DNA from: Amoebophrya sp. A120
Taxonomy: Eukaryota; Sar; Dinophyceae; Syndiniales; Amoebophryaceae
Direction of reading: 5' to 3'
NCBI GenBank assembly: GCA_905178155.1
Contig: CAJINV010000011.1
Location: 3,071,144-3,135,143 of the forward strand
Length of the DNA: 64,000 nucleotides
Shown here: piece by piece, positions 21,501-36,500 of the stretch
How positions within the stretch are numbered: the stretch's first letter is position 1
Layout of the letters: every line of letters begins with the position of its first letter
Notes under the pieces: generated by a model
Told to the model about the DNA's origin: nothing
Database searches by the model: none
Seen by the model: the letters and a program-made list of their open reading frames with translations, nothing else
Made by a program: the position numbers and the translations under genes

Positions 21501-24500
21501 AAGAACCCGACGACGGACAATTTTTGCACGGAGCCGATCTCCACAACGCCGTGGACCGACATACTGGACCCGAGTCGCATCGATTGGCGAATGGATAACG
21601 CGCTGCCGCAGTGCACGAAGTCCAAAATAGACATCGCGGAGCCAACCCGCATTTTGTTCCGCAAAGAGAGAGTAGACGACAGCATGACCGCGTCAACCAC
21701 ACTAATCGCGTCGCCGAACTTGGTCATGCGCCGCAAGCTCATGGTGCTGCCGAGGTAGACGGCGTCTAGGACTGACACCCCGCAGGCCGCCCGGATTAAA
21801 CTGCCGGCCGCTCTGACCGAGAGGGACGACCCTAAATGGAGCTCGTCGAGGATGGAAAGACGCGATCTTTGCATCACCTGCTTGTTGATCGAGAAGCTGC
21901 TGCCCACCCGCAGGTACTGCCGGATGCTCATCTGACTCCCGCAGTGCGCGAAGTTCAACATGGAGCAACAGCTACCAAACCGGCTGACTTTTCGAACCGA
22001 TAACGAGGACCCCAAATGGATCTGCTGCAGCACGGAGAGCGTACCACCAGCGTTCGCAGAAGCGAAAATCGATAAGCTGCTACCTTTCCGCGTAAACGCC
22101 CGGGTGGACAAGCTGGATCCGACGTTGACGAAGTCAATCACGGACAGCACGGATCCTAGTTTGGCGTACGCGCGGAGCGAGAGACTGCTGCCGATGTGTA
22201 GATAGTCAACAGCGGACATCGCGAAGCAGGAGCCCGCGGCGAGAAGCCCGCGGACGGAGACACCAGACCCGATTCGGCAGAAGGATCGGAGGGAGACAGA
22301 AGAGCGCAAGAACGTGAAGCTCAAAACGCTCATCTTCCCCTGCATCTGCCCGACGCCGCGGATGGAAATGCTGGACCCGAGCGCGAGGTAGTCTAATACC
22401 GACAATCTGTCTTCCATCTTCGCCAAGCCGAGTGCGCTGCAGCTGGAACTCAATCTACCGACGGATCTTACCGAGACCGAGGAAGCCAAATGCGTGAAGG
22501 TCAATAACGACAGCGGGCCGCCGAGTCTGCCCGTGCTGCGGAGAGATAGTGTCGACGCTGCAGTTGTGAAGTTGACGACGGAGCAGTTTTGGCAGGACCC
22601 AATCGCCGTGCTACCGATGCAGGACAAGCCGGAGCCGATTCGCGCGAACTTCCGGATGGAAAGAGAACTACCCAAGTTGTTGAAATTCAAGACGGACATC
22701 GTGTTCCCGAAATTCACCTTCTGTCCGCGCAGCGAGAAGCTGGAGCCGAGATGTACAAAGGCGAGCACGGACGTACTTTTACTACTTTGCACAAAACAAC
22801 GGCCGAACACGGAGGTACTGCTGCCGCAGCGCGCGGACGTCCGGATGGAGAGTGCGGATCCCATGTGGAGGCAATCGAGGACGCTGGCGCGACAGGAGGT
22901 TCTGACGAAGGACCGAATCGAGATGCTGGAACCCATTGTTAAATACTGGATCACACTCATCTTCATGGTCGACCCGTGGGTATGTAACCCGAAGGCAGAC
23001 AAACTCGAGCCGCACCTGGCGAACGACCGGACAGATAAGCTTGATCCCATGTGGCAGAAGTTCACGAGCGACAAGGCAGCGCCGCCACGGATGTTAGACC
23101 TTAAGGACAAGCTGGAGCCCAGGCTCGCGAACGACAAAACGCTCATCTTCTCGCCAAACCGGGTTTGTGCATTCGTGGACAGACCGCTTCCGATGCGGGC
23201 GTATTGTCTCACGGACAAAGAGCTTCCGAGCAACACCATGTTCAGGGTGCTGCACATGCTACCGACCTTCATGCAGGACCGCAAGGACAAAGCCGACCCT
23301 AAAGACACGCCGTCCAACACGGAAAAGCTCGTCATGCACCGGACTGCGTTCGCTTCGCTGAAGACGGAGAACGCCGACCCGAGTCGCGTGAAGGTCCGGA
23401 GGGATAACGAGCTGCCGATGGACACGAAGTTCAGGGTGGAAATAGCGCTGCTGAACCTAGCAACCGTACGGAGACTAACCGTGCTTCCCATATGGAGATA
23501 ATCGATCACGGACGCCCGATTGCAGCTGCCGATCTGGAGCAACCCCTTCACGGACAGGTTCGATCCAACACGAATGAAACTCCGGAGTGACAACGTCGAC
23601 CCGATGTGCCCGAAGTGCAAGGCAGAAGCGCCCATCGAGCAGCGCACGTGCGCGCGAACGGATAAAGAGCTGCCGAGCAAAATGCTGTCGATCACGGAGA
23701 GCGAGCTTGACAATCTCGCAACCGCAAGTAAACTGCAGCTCGAACCAACCCGGCACATGTTGCGCATCGACGCGCCACTCGCTAAATGCGCGAAGTTCAG
23801 CACCGAAAATCTCGTTCCGACTTCAAGAATCCTTCTGACAGACAGACTGCTCCCGATCGCGCACATGTCGAGGACGGAGGTGCCGCCGCGGAATCTAGCT
23901 TCCGGTCCGCAAATGGAGATCGACTTCGCGATCCGCACGTACCCGCGGAGGGACAGGGAGCTTCCCATGTGGAAGGTATCCAAAATCGAGGGTTCGCCGG
24001 CGAACCGCGCGAAGCTGCGGAGGGATAAATTGGAAGAAACCGTTGTCCACTCCATCACACTCACCCGGTAAACACTCCCCAGATCCGCCCGTCCGAGCGC
24101 GGAGAGTGAATGACCGAGTCTTGCGTAGTTCCGGACGGAGAGAGATGACCCCAAATTGCTGAAGTTCAGGACGGACACCTGACTCCCCGATCTGGCGGTG
24201 GACCGGAGCGAAATCGTGCTGCCGATGTTGAAGTAGTCGAAGGTAGAAAGAGATGTTCCGACCTTGACGAAGTTCCGCAAGGATAAACTCGATCCGAGAA
24301 TCGTCATGTCCACGACACTGCACGTCGCCGCCATCCGCGTGTGCGACCGGACGGATAAAGCAGAACCCGTGAAGCCGTAGTCCAGAATCGACAATTCTCC
24401 GCGGCTGTGCTCAAAGTTCCCGGTGAGGGAGAGGCTAGACCCGAGTCTCGCCAGGCACCGCACGCTACAGGAACTTCCCATGTTCAGGTAGTCCAATAGC

Positions 24501-27500
24501 GAGAACGTGCTGCCGAGCTGCGCTTTACTGCGCAGACTGCAAGATGAGGACAGCGTGATGGAATCAAGCAGACTGAACTCGGACCCGAATCTAGCCTTGT
24601 TGAACAGGGAGAGCCCGCTGCCAATTCTGTTATACGCGCGAATCGACACGGTGGACCCCAATGCGCAGAAGTCGAACACGGACAAGGTCGATCCCATCCG
24701 CGCCACCCCGCGCAGGCTCATGCTGCTCCCCAGCGCCAGGTAGCTCACCACCGAAGCGCGGTAGCAGGAACCGAAGCAGCGCGTGTTGTGGATCACGGAC
24801 AACGAGCTTCCGAGGCGTACAAACGCTCTGATCGACACGCTGGACCCGCAGGTGAAGTGGTCGAAGACGGAGCAGCGGCCGGCGAACCGGATCACATTCC
24901 GTACAGACAAACTGCTTCCTAACTCCACGTTGTCGAACACGGAGAGGGAGTCCGCCAGGCGGCACATGCTTCGTAACGACAGAGCGCTTCCAAGCGAAAC
25001 CGACCCCAAGATGGACAGACAGTCCCCGATCCTAGAACTCGCTCCGAAGACGGAGACCGTGCTGCCGAGGCGGGAGATCGCCCGGAGGGAAATGGTGGAC
25101 CCGAGCGCCATGTAGTCGAACATCGAAATGCTGGAGCTCAAACGCATCACCTGCCGCATCGACATGGAGCTTCCCAGCTCGACCTGGTTCAGAATCGACA
25201 GTCTGCAGCAGCTGCCGAGCTTGGTCAAGCCGATCACGGATAAGGTTGATCCAGTTCTCACATACGCTCGGAGAGACAAGCTGGACGAGAGGTAGACCGC
25301 GTCGAGTACGGACAGCGATTTCCCCATTCTAGCAGTCCGCCTTAGCGAAAAGCTGCTGCCGAGTTCGAGTTGGCTCAAGACCGAGCATCGTCCGCCGAAG
25401 ACGGTGCTTCCAAGACAGGACACCGTGGACCCACTGCGCAAGAAGCTGCGAATGCTCATGCTGCTACCGAGGTTCAGCTGATCTAAGACCGAGACGCGCG
25501 AGCCCAATAAACCGCAGTGGCGGACGGAAATCGTACTTCCCAGGGTGACGAAGTTCAACAAGCTTGTCGTGTGCAAACCCATGCTCTTGAAGCTTCCTCG
25601 TAGACTCAAGCTCGATCCGAACACGACGGAATCGAGAATACTGAGGTCTGCCCCCATCCGCGAGAAGCTGCGCATGCTGACCGAGGAGGCGAGCTGCACA
25701 AAGTCAATCACGGAGACGGACTTGCAGGAGCCCATGGATTCCAAACCGACGACCGAACATTTGCTGCCCAGGCGCGCGAAGGTACGGACAGACAGGCTCG
25801 ACCCCAGCTGCACGAAGCCCAAGGCGGAGACTCGATGACCGGCGCGGGCTTTGTTGCGGACGCTCAAGCTGGATCCGAGATGTAGGTGGTCAATGACGGA
25901 CAACCGGTACACCGATCCGGTGCTAGTGAGCAAGCCGTGCGCGGACAAACCGCTGCCGAATCGTGCGTAGGACCGAATGCTGAGACTGGAACCCAGTGCG
26001 ACAAAGCATAATGTCGACAATTTTGACCCGAGACGCGCAGAACTCCGCAACGACATGGAGCTGCCAAGCTCAATTTGCTGCAAAACCGAGCAAGTACTGT
26101 CGATCCGCGACCGTCCGCCGATAGACAGACCGGATCCGATTCGCGTCACTGCCCGAATGGACAAGGTGCTGCCGAGTTGCAAGAACCCGAGGATGCTTGT
26201 GCCGCTGTGCGCCTTCACGAATCCCCGCACGGATAAGGAGGAAGCGAGGATGGTCGAGGTCACGACGGACAACCTGTACACGGAGCCGACTCTGGTGTTG
26301 CTCATGATCGACAATCCGGACCCGATCCTGCCGCAGGCGCGGAGGGACAAGCTGGATCCAAGTTGACACATGTCGAGCAACGAAAACCTGCTTCCCGCCT
26401 GCACGAAGCTTCGTACAGACAAGGCGGAACCCATTGCGAGGTGGTCGAGCACGGACAGTCGGTGGCCAAATTTAACCGTCGCGCCGCGGAGAGACAAAGT
26501 GCTTCCGAAGGTGACCTTATCCAACACGGAGCACAACCCGGCACCGCTCGCAACGCCCTTCGCCAGGATCGACAAACCGCTCCCCACCCGGCAATAGGTC
26601 CGGACGGACAGCGCCGAGCCGGTTGTTACCATGTTCAATAGAGACGCTTTGCCCGTCGCAATCACTCTTGACAACAAGGACACGCTGCTTCCGGCGCGTG
26701 TGAACGCACGGAGCGAAATCCCGGAGGCGAGGTTGACAAAGTTGAGCATGGACAAGTTCTTGCCCGCCTGGCCGAAGCTGCGCATGGACATGCTGCTCCC
26801 CAGTTCCACCTGGTGCATGACGGACAAATTGTACGCCGAGCCGACCGCAAACGTCCCCGCAACCGAGAAAGCGCTGCCGACACGCACTAATGGCCGGATT
26901 GAGACGCAGGACCCGAAGTGGCTGTAATCCAGGAGGGAAATTTTCTCGCCGACCTTGCCGCACACCCGGAGCGACAACGAGCTGCCGAGGGTGGTATACT
27001 GCAGGGTCGAGAGTTGGGAGGAGCAACGGCCAACTGAGCGAAGCGATAAACAGCTGCCGATGGACATGAAGTCCAAGACCGACATGCGGCTGCCCAATTT
27101 CCCGTGCGCCCGCAGACTGGTTGTCGAACCGATCGTCATAAAACTTAAAACGGACAGTCTCGAGCCCAGTCGCGACTCGCCGAAGATGGAGGTGGAAGAG
27201 CCGAGTCTGGAAACTGCCCGCACCGACACCGCGCTACCAAGCCCCAAGAAGTCGAAAATACTGACGTACGACCCCAGTCGGGCCATGGCGCGGACCGACA
27301 TGCAGCTCCCGACCTGCGTGCTGTCTAGCACGGAAAGCGAGGAGCCGGCCATGTAGTTTGTGAAGACGGATAAGCCGGAACCGGCCCGGACGAAGCTTCT
27401 GATGGACAACATCGACCCGAGGGAGACCGCGTCAAACGTGGAGCAGCGCATGCTCACTCTCGACCGACTTCGGACAGACAACGTGCTGCCTAAATCGACG

Positions 27501-30500
27501 AAGCTGAGAATCGAAGCCTGTTCCCCCATGCGTGTAAACGTGCGTACGGACATGGAGCTTCCCAGGTTGAAGCAGTCCAGCACACTGCACGACGCCTGCT
27601 GCCGCGCGAGCGTGCGCACGGACAGCGAACTTCCCAGATTCATGCAGTCGATGACGGATAAACGCAGACAGGAGCCGAGCACGTTCATCTGCCCGTGGAC
27701 GGAGACGCCGGATCCGATCCGCGTCAGTGCGCGGATGCTCAAGGCAGAGCCGAAATTGCCGAAGTTCAGAATCGAAATGCCTGAGTCCGCTCGGCCGAAG
27801 GCCCGGAGACTGATCGACGACCCGAGGTGCGCGCGGTCCAGAACCGAGCACTTGATGCCGCACTGGGACGAGCCGGTGATGGATAGAGAAGATCCAATTC
27901 TGCAGTATGTGCGCACACTTAAACAGGATCCGACTGAAACACTGTCGAAAACGGAAATCTGCCCCGCAAACCTTCCGAACGTGCGCAGCGACATCGTGGA
28001 CCCGAAGACGACCTGCTCCAACACCGACATGCAGCTGTTGACGAAGGAAAACCCGGTGAGGGATAACCCGCTGCCCGTTCTGGCGTAACTGCGGAGGGAG
28101 AGAGATGATCCCATGAGAAAAGCGTCGTACATGGAAACGGTAGAGCCGAATCTTGATCTCCCTCTGACGGACAAGGAACTCCCGAGCTGCGTCGCGTCCA
28201 ACACAGAACACGTCAGACAACTGCCCAGCATCTTCATCTGGCCGCTCATGGAGAAGCCGGAGCCGAGGCGGAGGTAATTGCGGATGCTCATGGAGGACCC
28301 GAGCTGCAGAAAGTCCAGGGCGGAAAATCGGCTGCCGCACTTCTGCATACTTCTGACGGAGAAGGACGAGCCGAGTTCCAGAACGTCCAAGACGCTCATC
28401 GCCCCACCGAGAACCGCGTTCTTGCTTTTCAACGTGAAGATCGAGAAGGTCGAGCCCAGCTTTGTTGCCGCGCGGACGCTGATAGAAGATCCGATTGAGA
28501 GGAAGTCCAAAACCGAGCAGCGACTCCCCATCTGGGCAACGTGTCTCAGACTCAGCGAGCTGGCCATCGCAGTGGCGCCGATGATCGAGAGTTTGGTAAG
28601 ACTACCCACGCAGCCCGCACCGAACACGGATAAAGTACTGCCGCACCGGACGTTGGCCCGCATGGAGAGCGAGGAACCTAAACTGGTCGCGTCGAATACG
28701 CTGCAGTACAACCCACCGAGCCGCATCTGGCTGCGGAGCGAGACTGTGGAGCCGAGAAGGGCCGCATCTAATACACTGATCGCGCTGCCGCAGAAGGTGG
28801 AAGACCGGAGGGACAACGAACTCCCGAGCTGGAAAAAATCCAACAAGGAAATCCGCATACCATGCCGGCTTTTCCCAAGCACGCTGAAGGTCGAGCCGAT
28901 GCGCGCATTTGCACGTAGAGACATGGACGAACCGAGCTCCAAATTGTCCAACAAAGACAGGCGGCTCCCACTCCGGACGGTTGATCGCAGCGAAATCGTG
29001 CTACCGAGGTGGACAAACTGTAAAGTCGACAGCGCATTTCCAATTCTCCCGAAGTTCCGCAAACTGAACGCGGAGCCGAGTGCAACGTGGTCAAGAACGG
29101 ACAGTTGCTGACTCAAATCCGTTACCCCCGCTGCGGACAGACTGGAGCCGAGTCTGGCGAACTGGCGGAAGGAGAGCGTGGATCCGAAGTGCACCGCATC
29201 CAACACGGACAAGGTTTTTCCCATCCGCGAGAAGCTGCGGATAGATACAGAGCTCCCTACCAACAAGTGGCAGAACAGCGACGTTGTTTCTCCCAAGTTC
29301 ACCTTCGACCGGACGGAGAGTGTGCTGCCGATGTGAAGGAAATCCAACACGCTCATCGATATTCCCCCGCACGCCTGGCCGCGGAACACGCTGCACGCCG
29401 ACGCGAGTTGCGCCACCGCGCGGAGGGACAGCTGGCTACCTAAAGCGAGCGTGTCGAGGAGACTTAACGTGCCTGACATCCGGATGTGGGATCGGACCGA
29501 AATACTGCTCCCGAGGGTTAAGAAGTCCAGAACAGACGTCCGCATCACGCTGCCGCACTCGATCGCGCCCTTCGCGGACAGGCCGGAGCCGAACCGCGCG
29601 AACGTCCGGAGGGACAAAGTCGACCCTAATCCGAGGTAGTCGCAGAAGGAGCAGGAAGACCCGAACTTCGTGACCCCCCGGACAGATAATGACGATCCGA
29701 GAAGCGCCGTGTCGTAAATCGAAGTCAAAATGATACTTCCACATCGGGACAACCCGAACGCGGAAACACCCGACCCGAGCCGCACTGCGGCACGGATCGA
29801 CAGCGTGCTTCCCAAGGCCATGCAGTCCATGACACTCGCCCTTATGCCCGCGTAAACGTGGCTGCGAATGGATAAACTGGACCCGAGCTGGACGAACTGC
29901 AAGAGGCTGAAGCCGGACGAGAGTCTGGTGGTAGATCGGACCGACACCGAGCTGCCTAACTGCATCATGTCAATCACGGACAATTTCAACACCGAGCCCG
30001 GCCGGAAGAGTCCGATGACGGAGAATCCGGACCCCACGCGAACCATGTTTCGGACCGATACAGTGCTGCCGAGATGGAGGAAGTCCAGGACAGATACGCT
30101 AGAGCCGAAACGAGTGAACGCACGTAAAGACATGGAACTGCCGAGTTGGATTTGCTCCAACAGACTCACCCTCGGGTTCACGTGCGTGTGCAAGCCGGTG
30201 GCAGACAAGGAAGATCCGAACCGTCCAAACTGCCGGATGGACAGAGCGGAGCCGAGGTTCGTGAACCCTAACGTCGAGATCCGGCTGCCCAGCTTCGCGC
30301 TCGACCGCAAACTGCAGCTGGACCCGAACGACACGTAGTCAATCACACTGTTGGAGGATTGAAACGTCGCTTTGCCCTGCAAAGACAGGCTGCTGCCGCA
30401 CCGCGCGTAGCACCGAAGGGACATGCTGGACCCGAAGTTGATGTGGTTTAAAACGGAAACCGAGGAGCCGAACGACGCGAAGGACCGGACGGACAGGGAG

Positions 30501-33500
30501 GAGCCGAGACACGCGAAATTCATCACGGACATGCAGTGCACACTCCCGCCAGTCTTCGTCAACCCGAGGAGAGATACGCTCGAACCGAGCCTCAGGTAGT
30601 TCCGGAGCGACAAACTGCTGCCTAAAGTGAAGAAGTCGAACATCGAGCTACTCAAAAGTGATCCGCGCAGGCAGCCCCGGATGGAGACGGAGGAGCCCAG
30701 CGTCAAGTAATCCACCACGGACAGGCGGAAGCAACTGCCGTAGTTTTTCGTCAGCCCAAACACGCTCACCGAGCTGCCGAACCGCGCGAACGCCCGGAGC
30801 GACAATGAGCTGCCGAGCGACAAGCAGTCGTAGACGCTGGCTGTCGCCGGGACCCGAACCATACCGCGGATGGACAGGCTGGAACCTAAGGTTGCTTGGT
30901 CCAAGATGGATGCCTTCGTACCCAATCTGGCGTCCACGTACACACTGCAGGAACTGCCGAGCCGGGACACCGTTCTGACGCTGAGCATCGAGCTGAGACT
31001 GGTGAAGTCCAGCACCGACATGCAGCTACCTGTACGTGCGAACGCACGGATGGACAAACTGCTGCCAACGGAGACTTCCCGCAGGACCGACAGCGCCCCC
31101 CGCATGCTGTTCAGACCCGCACCGGCCAAACTGGCGGAGGAGCCTAACCGGGTGAAGTTCCTTAGCGAGATGGACGAGCCCATGCTGAGGTTCGACAAAA
31201 CCGACAGGGAGGACCCGAGCTTCGACGTCATTCTGAGGGATAGAGACGAACCTGCGGACACAGTATCCGTCAAGCTGAAGGCCGCGACGGAACCGACCTT
31301 CATCAGACCGCAGATAGACGCCTTAGACCCGAGGCGCGCGTACGCGCGGACGGACAGTCCACTGCCAAGAGCGAGGAAGTTGAAGATCGACGCTGAGCTG
31401 CCGCAGAGCGCGGCTTGCCGAACGGATAGTTCTTCCCCGAGGTGCAAGCAATCTAAAACAGACAACTTGTTGTTGAACCGCCCGTTCTGTCTGACCGACA
31501 GGGAACTTCCGAGCTCGAGATAATGCAGGACACTGGTGACACTGCCGGTACGGACGAAACTTCTGATGGACAGCGAGCTCCCGAGTTCCGTGGCGCCTAA
31601 CACGGACAAGTCGAGGGCCATTTTCCAGCTCTGCACCAAGCTGCAGCTAGATCCGAACCTGACGTAGTTCCGGATCGACATGGACGAACCGAACTGCGAA
31701 AAGTTCAGTACAGACACGGCGCTTCCCAGTCTCGCGTACATCCGGAGCGACATGGTAGATCCCATGTGTACATGAGACAACACCGACGCGTCCCGGCTGA
31801 CCTTCATAGCGCCGAACATCGACAAACTGGATCCGAACCTGGCGTACTCCCTTAACGAGAGCGCCGAGCCCAAGTTCACCATATCCAAAATCGACATTTT
31901 CGCGCCGAACCGCGCCGTTTGCCGGACCGACATCGCAGACCCGACTTGCATGAAGTCGATCACGGAGAGCCGGAGGCAGCTCCCAATCGCGGTTCTACCA
32001 ATTACCGATGCGTCACTTCCGCAGCGGAGGTATTGACGTAACGAGACAGACGACCCGAGCTCCAAAATGTTCAGAACGCTCATGTTTTTCCCGATCGCCA
32101 TCAATCGCCCCCGGAGAGAGAGCGACGAACCCGTGTGTGCGCAGCCAATGACGGAAAGCATTCCGCCAATGTTGCTGGTAATCCCGGCGACGGACAAGTC
32201 CGATCCGATTCGGCAGAAGTTCCGCAGGGACAAACTCGAGGCCATCGTGAGGAAGTCGAGAATGGAGGATCTGTCTGCGGTTCTTACAAACGACCGAATG
32301 GACAAAGCGCTACCAAAGGTGCCGAAAGACAACGCGCTGCAACTGCTGCCCAAATTCGCGAAGGAACGGAGCGACACGCTGGAACCGATGTTGCTGAATT
32401 CCATCACGCTCATCCAGCTCATGGAGCCAAAGGCACATAACCCCGCGACACTCAAACCGGATCCCAGTCGGGCGTACGCACGTAAAGACAAGGTGCTCCC
32501 GAGGTTGCAGCAGTCGAACACGGAGGTTGCGCCCTGGATGAAAACCCCCTGCTTCACCGACATGTTCTGGCTCCCGTTCAAAATGATTCCGGACGCGACG
32601 GATAATGAGCTTCCGAACCGGACGAGGGAGCGGATCGAAAGAGTGCTCCCCATCGACATGTAATCGAGAATGGATAGCCCGCGGTTGTTCTGACTCTCCA
32701 CCATGGAGCGGACCGACAAAGACGATCCGAGCGCTTGGTAGTCCAGAACAGACGCGCCGTTGAACCCGGATCCGACTTTGAGGTTAGTCAAAACGGACAA
32801 CGTGGACCCTAGTCTTGCGTAGTTTCGTAAGGACAAACTGCTTCCGAAGTCCGTAAACCCGAGAACGGAAACCGCACTGCCAATGCGCGCGAAGGTTCTG
32901 AGCGAGAAGCTGGACCCGAGAATCGACGCGTCAAGCACGGAGAGGTTCGCTTTTAGCATGGTCCTTTGCGCCGCACCAGCGACGGAGAGCGACGAGCCGA
33001 ACCGGCCAACGGAGCGGACGGACAAAGCGGAAGAGACCGCCATCATGCCCAGCAAGCTCACACTCGCGTCCACGCGCGAGAAGCTGCGAATGGAGAGGGA
33101 ACTGCCGAGGTTCAAATAATCCACGCAGGAGAGGCGGTAGATCGAGCCCGTGTCAAACCTTCCCATAACACTGCAACCGCTGCCGACCCGCGTGTATGTT
33201 CTGAGCGATAAAGAGGAACTCATCGATAAACAGTCCAACACGGAGAACCCGTACCGTCCATAGGTAGCATGCGACCTAACCGACAGTTGCGACGCGAGCT
33301 GCACGAAGCTGAGGACCGAAGCAGACGCTCCGAGTCGGCCGCAGGAGAACAGACTGAAGCCGCTGCCGCAGCGGGCATACTGTCTCAAAGAACAGGAGCT
33401 GCTCATGGTCATCGCGTCCAACACGGAAACGCCCTTGCTCAGCTGCGCGAAGGCCCGGATGGACAACCCAGACGCTAAATGTCCGTAGCCCATGACGCTG

Positions 33501-36500
33501 AGTTGCACGATGCTGCCGATTGCGGTTCGCCCGAAGCAGGAGGCGGTGGACCCGATGCGTGTGTAGTTCCGGATCGACAAGCTGGAACCGAAGCTCGAGA
33601 ACAAGAGCGTGGACAACGCGCACCCGAACCGGCCGGTAGACCGGAGGGAGAGGTTGGAGCCCAAGTATATCGCATCCACGACTGAGACACTGCTGCCAAA
33701 CTTCGCGATTTTCCGGACCGACAAGCCGGAAGCGAGGTTCAGGAAATCGAACACGCTAACCGTACTCCCCGCGTACCCTCTTCCCCGCAAGGAGAGCGAG
33801 CTCGCCATCGTGAGCTGGTCGAAGACGGAAATGCCGATGCCCAGCTTCTTGGTCGCGAACTGGCCGTGCACGGAGATCGCGGAGCCGAACCGCGTGAAGC
33901 TGCGTACAGAGACACTAGAGCCGACGGTGACACTGTCGAGCAGGGAGAATTGTGAGCTGACGCGGGTAAAAGCCCGGATGGAACAGGAGGAGCCGATCTG
34001 CATGAAATCCATCACGGAGGTTTTTAGCCCGATCCTGCCGTGCCCGCTGCTGTAAATCGAAAGACAGCTCGAGATCTTCGCGGTGGTGCGGAGCGAGAGC
34101 TGCGAACCGAGATCGTAGAAGGAGATCACGGAGAGGCCTCCCAAACCCAAATGGCCCATCTGCCGCATGGACAACGTCGACCCCAGGTGGACACAGTTGA
34201 TCACGGAGGTCGCGCCGCAGCTGCCCGGGCGGAACAGGCCCATCAGCGAGCAGCCGCTGCCGATGCGGACAAACGTGCGGGTTGAGAGCGTGGACCCGAG
34301 ATTCATGCAGTCGAGAATCGACATCTTGTTCGCGAAGGACGACATGGTGCGCAGGGAGAGCGCTGATCCCATCTCAGTCTGGGAGAACACGCTGAAGGCG
34401 TTGTTCGCACGCGTGTTTTTCCCGATGACGGAAACGCCACTGCCTACTCTGGAGAAGTACCGGATCGAAAGCGACGATCCCATCTGGCAGAACGCAAGGA
34501 TCGACATGGACCCCATTTTTGCGTTCGCGCGAAGCGATATTGAACTCGACAGATTCAAAGCTCCGTAAATGCTCATTTCCGATCCAATACGGCTATACGT
34601 GCCGACAGACAACGTGTTCGTCACATCCAATCGCTCCCCGCACACCGTGCCCGAGGTGGCGACACTCAGCGCGGAACCGCAGCGCGAGAACGCGCGGACG
34701 GACATCGCGGAGCCGATCTGCATGAAGTCGAAGACAGACACTCGACTCCCCATGCGGTTCACGCCGCGGATGGAAAGCGAACTTCCCATCTCGAAGAACT
34801 CGAAGAGGGAGAGGAACGTGATGCTCCCCACCCCGTTCAAGCAGCCGCTGCATGAAAAGTCGTGGCCGAGCCGGCTGAAGGACCGCATGGATAAGGACGA
34901 TCCGTACGTGACCGCATCTAAAACCGAGAAGCTGCCCCCGAGCTTCACCGCCGTGAGAGCGGATAAGCTGGATCCGCACCTTGCCAGCGCGCGGAGACTC
35001 AGAGAGCTTCCGAGCATGACCGGGGAGAAGATGGATGAGCAGTTGAGAATGCCGGTACTGCGGATGGACAGACTGGAGCCGCACTTCAAGTAGTCCATGA
35101 TCGAGAACCGGCCGTCTCCTACTACTCTCGCACCGCTGTGGACGGAGAATCCGCTCCCGATGCGCGAGTACGCACGGAGGGATAAGGCGCTTCCCGCGGT
35201 GTGGGCACCCAGCATGGACAGGCTGTCGCCGAGATTGGTTCGTCCGAATACGGAGAAATAGGAACCGACTCTCGCTAAGGACCTGAGCGACATACTGCTC
35301 GCGCAAAACATCGCGTGCGTCAAGCTGAAGTCGTGGCTGAACAGGATCAGGTTCTTCACGGAGAGACTGGAGCCCAATCGCACAAACGCCCGGACGGACA
35401 GAGCAGAACCCAGCATACTCGCATCCAACACGGACACCGGCGTGTCCGTTGCGGACCGCTTCATGGCGCCGAAGATGGACACGGAGCTGCTGATCCGCGT
35501 GTACGCGCGCAGGGACAACGAGCTGCCGAGGCAGAAGCTGTCGAGAGCGGAAAACATGTTGGAACTGAGGAAACTCTGGCCGAAGATGGACAGACTGCTT
35601 CCCTTCCGCAACATCCCGCGGATGGACAGGTTAGACCCGACATCGATGTTCCCGAGGATGGATAACGTCGAGCCGCACTGCACCGTCGACGCGAACAGAC
35701 TGACGGCGGACCCGCACCGGGCGTAGGTGCGGACTGATAAAGTGGAGCCGATGGAGAAGTAGTCCAACACCGACGTCTTCGCACTCATCGTGCCGCTGCC
35801 CATCACCGACATGCCGGAGCCGAGGCGGCCAAACGACCGCAGACTCAAACAGCTGCCGACAAACTTGTGCTGCAGGACGGACAATGACGCGGCGGTCTTA
35901 AACCTGCCGTACAGACTGCAGCCGGAGCCGTTGGCGGCTAACGCGCGACACGAGATCGCGGACCCCAGTTTCAAAAAATCCAACACGCTGAAGCTGTTCC
36001 CCCGGATGCTACTGAACACCGAGAACGCCGACCCGACCTTCGCGCACACGCGCACGGACAACGAGCTGCCCAGGTTCAGGAAGTCGTAGGCGGACAGGCT
36101 GTCACCCAGTCTCGCGTACCGTCGCAAACTGATGGACGACCCAAGGCTGACGTAGTTCATGACGGACAGGTCCTTTCCGCACAACCCGTACAGCTTCGCG
36201 CCCGCGCCGACGGTGGAAATACTGGAACCTAGCCGGATCAGGTTGCGGAGACTGCAGGTCGAGCTCATCTCGATCCGGTCCAGCACGGAGAAAGACCCCG
36301 CGCGGAGCATCCCGACGGCACTGATGGAATCCGACATGCGCGCGAAGTTCCGGATGGAGAGAGAGGACGCGAGGAGGAGGTAATCGACCAAGCTGACGCT
36401 GCACCCCAGCAAACTATTAGCCCGGATGGACAAAGTACTCCCTAAATGCAGCATGTCCGTGACGCTCATCCGACCGTGTACCCTACTGGAATCATACACC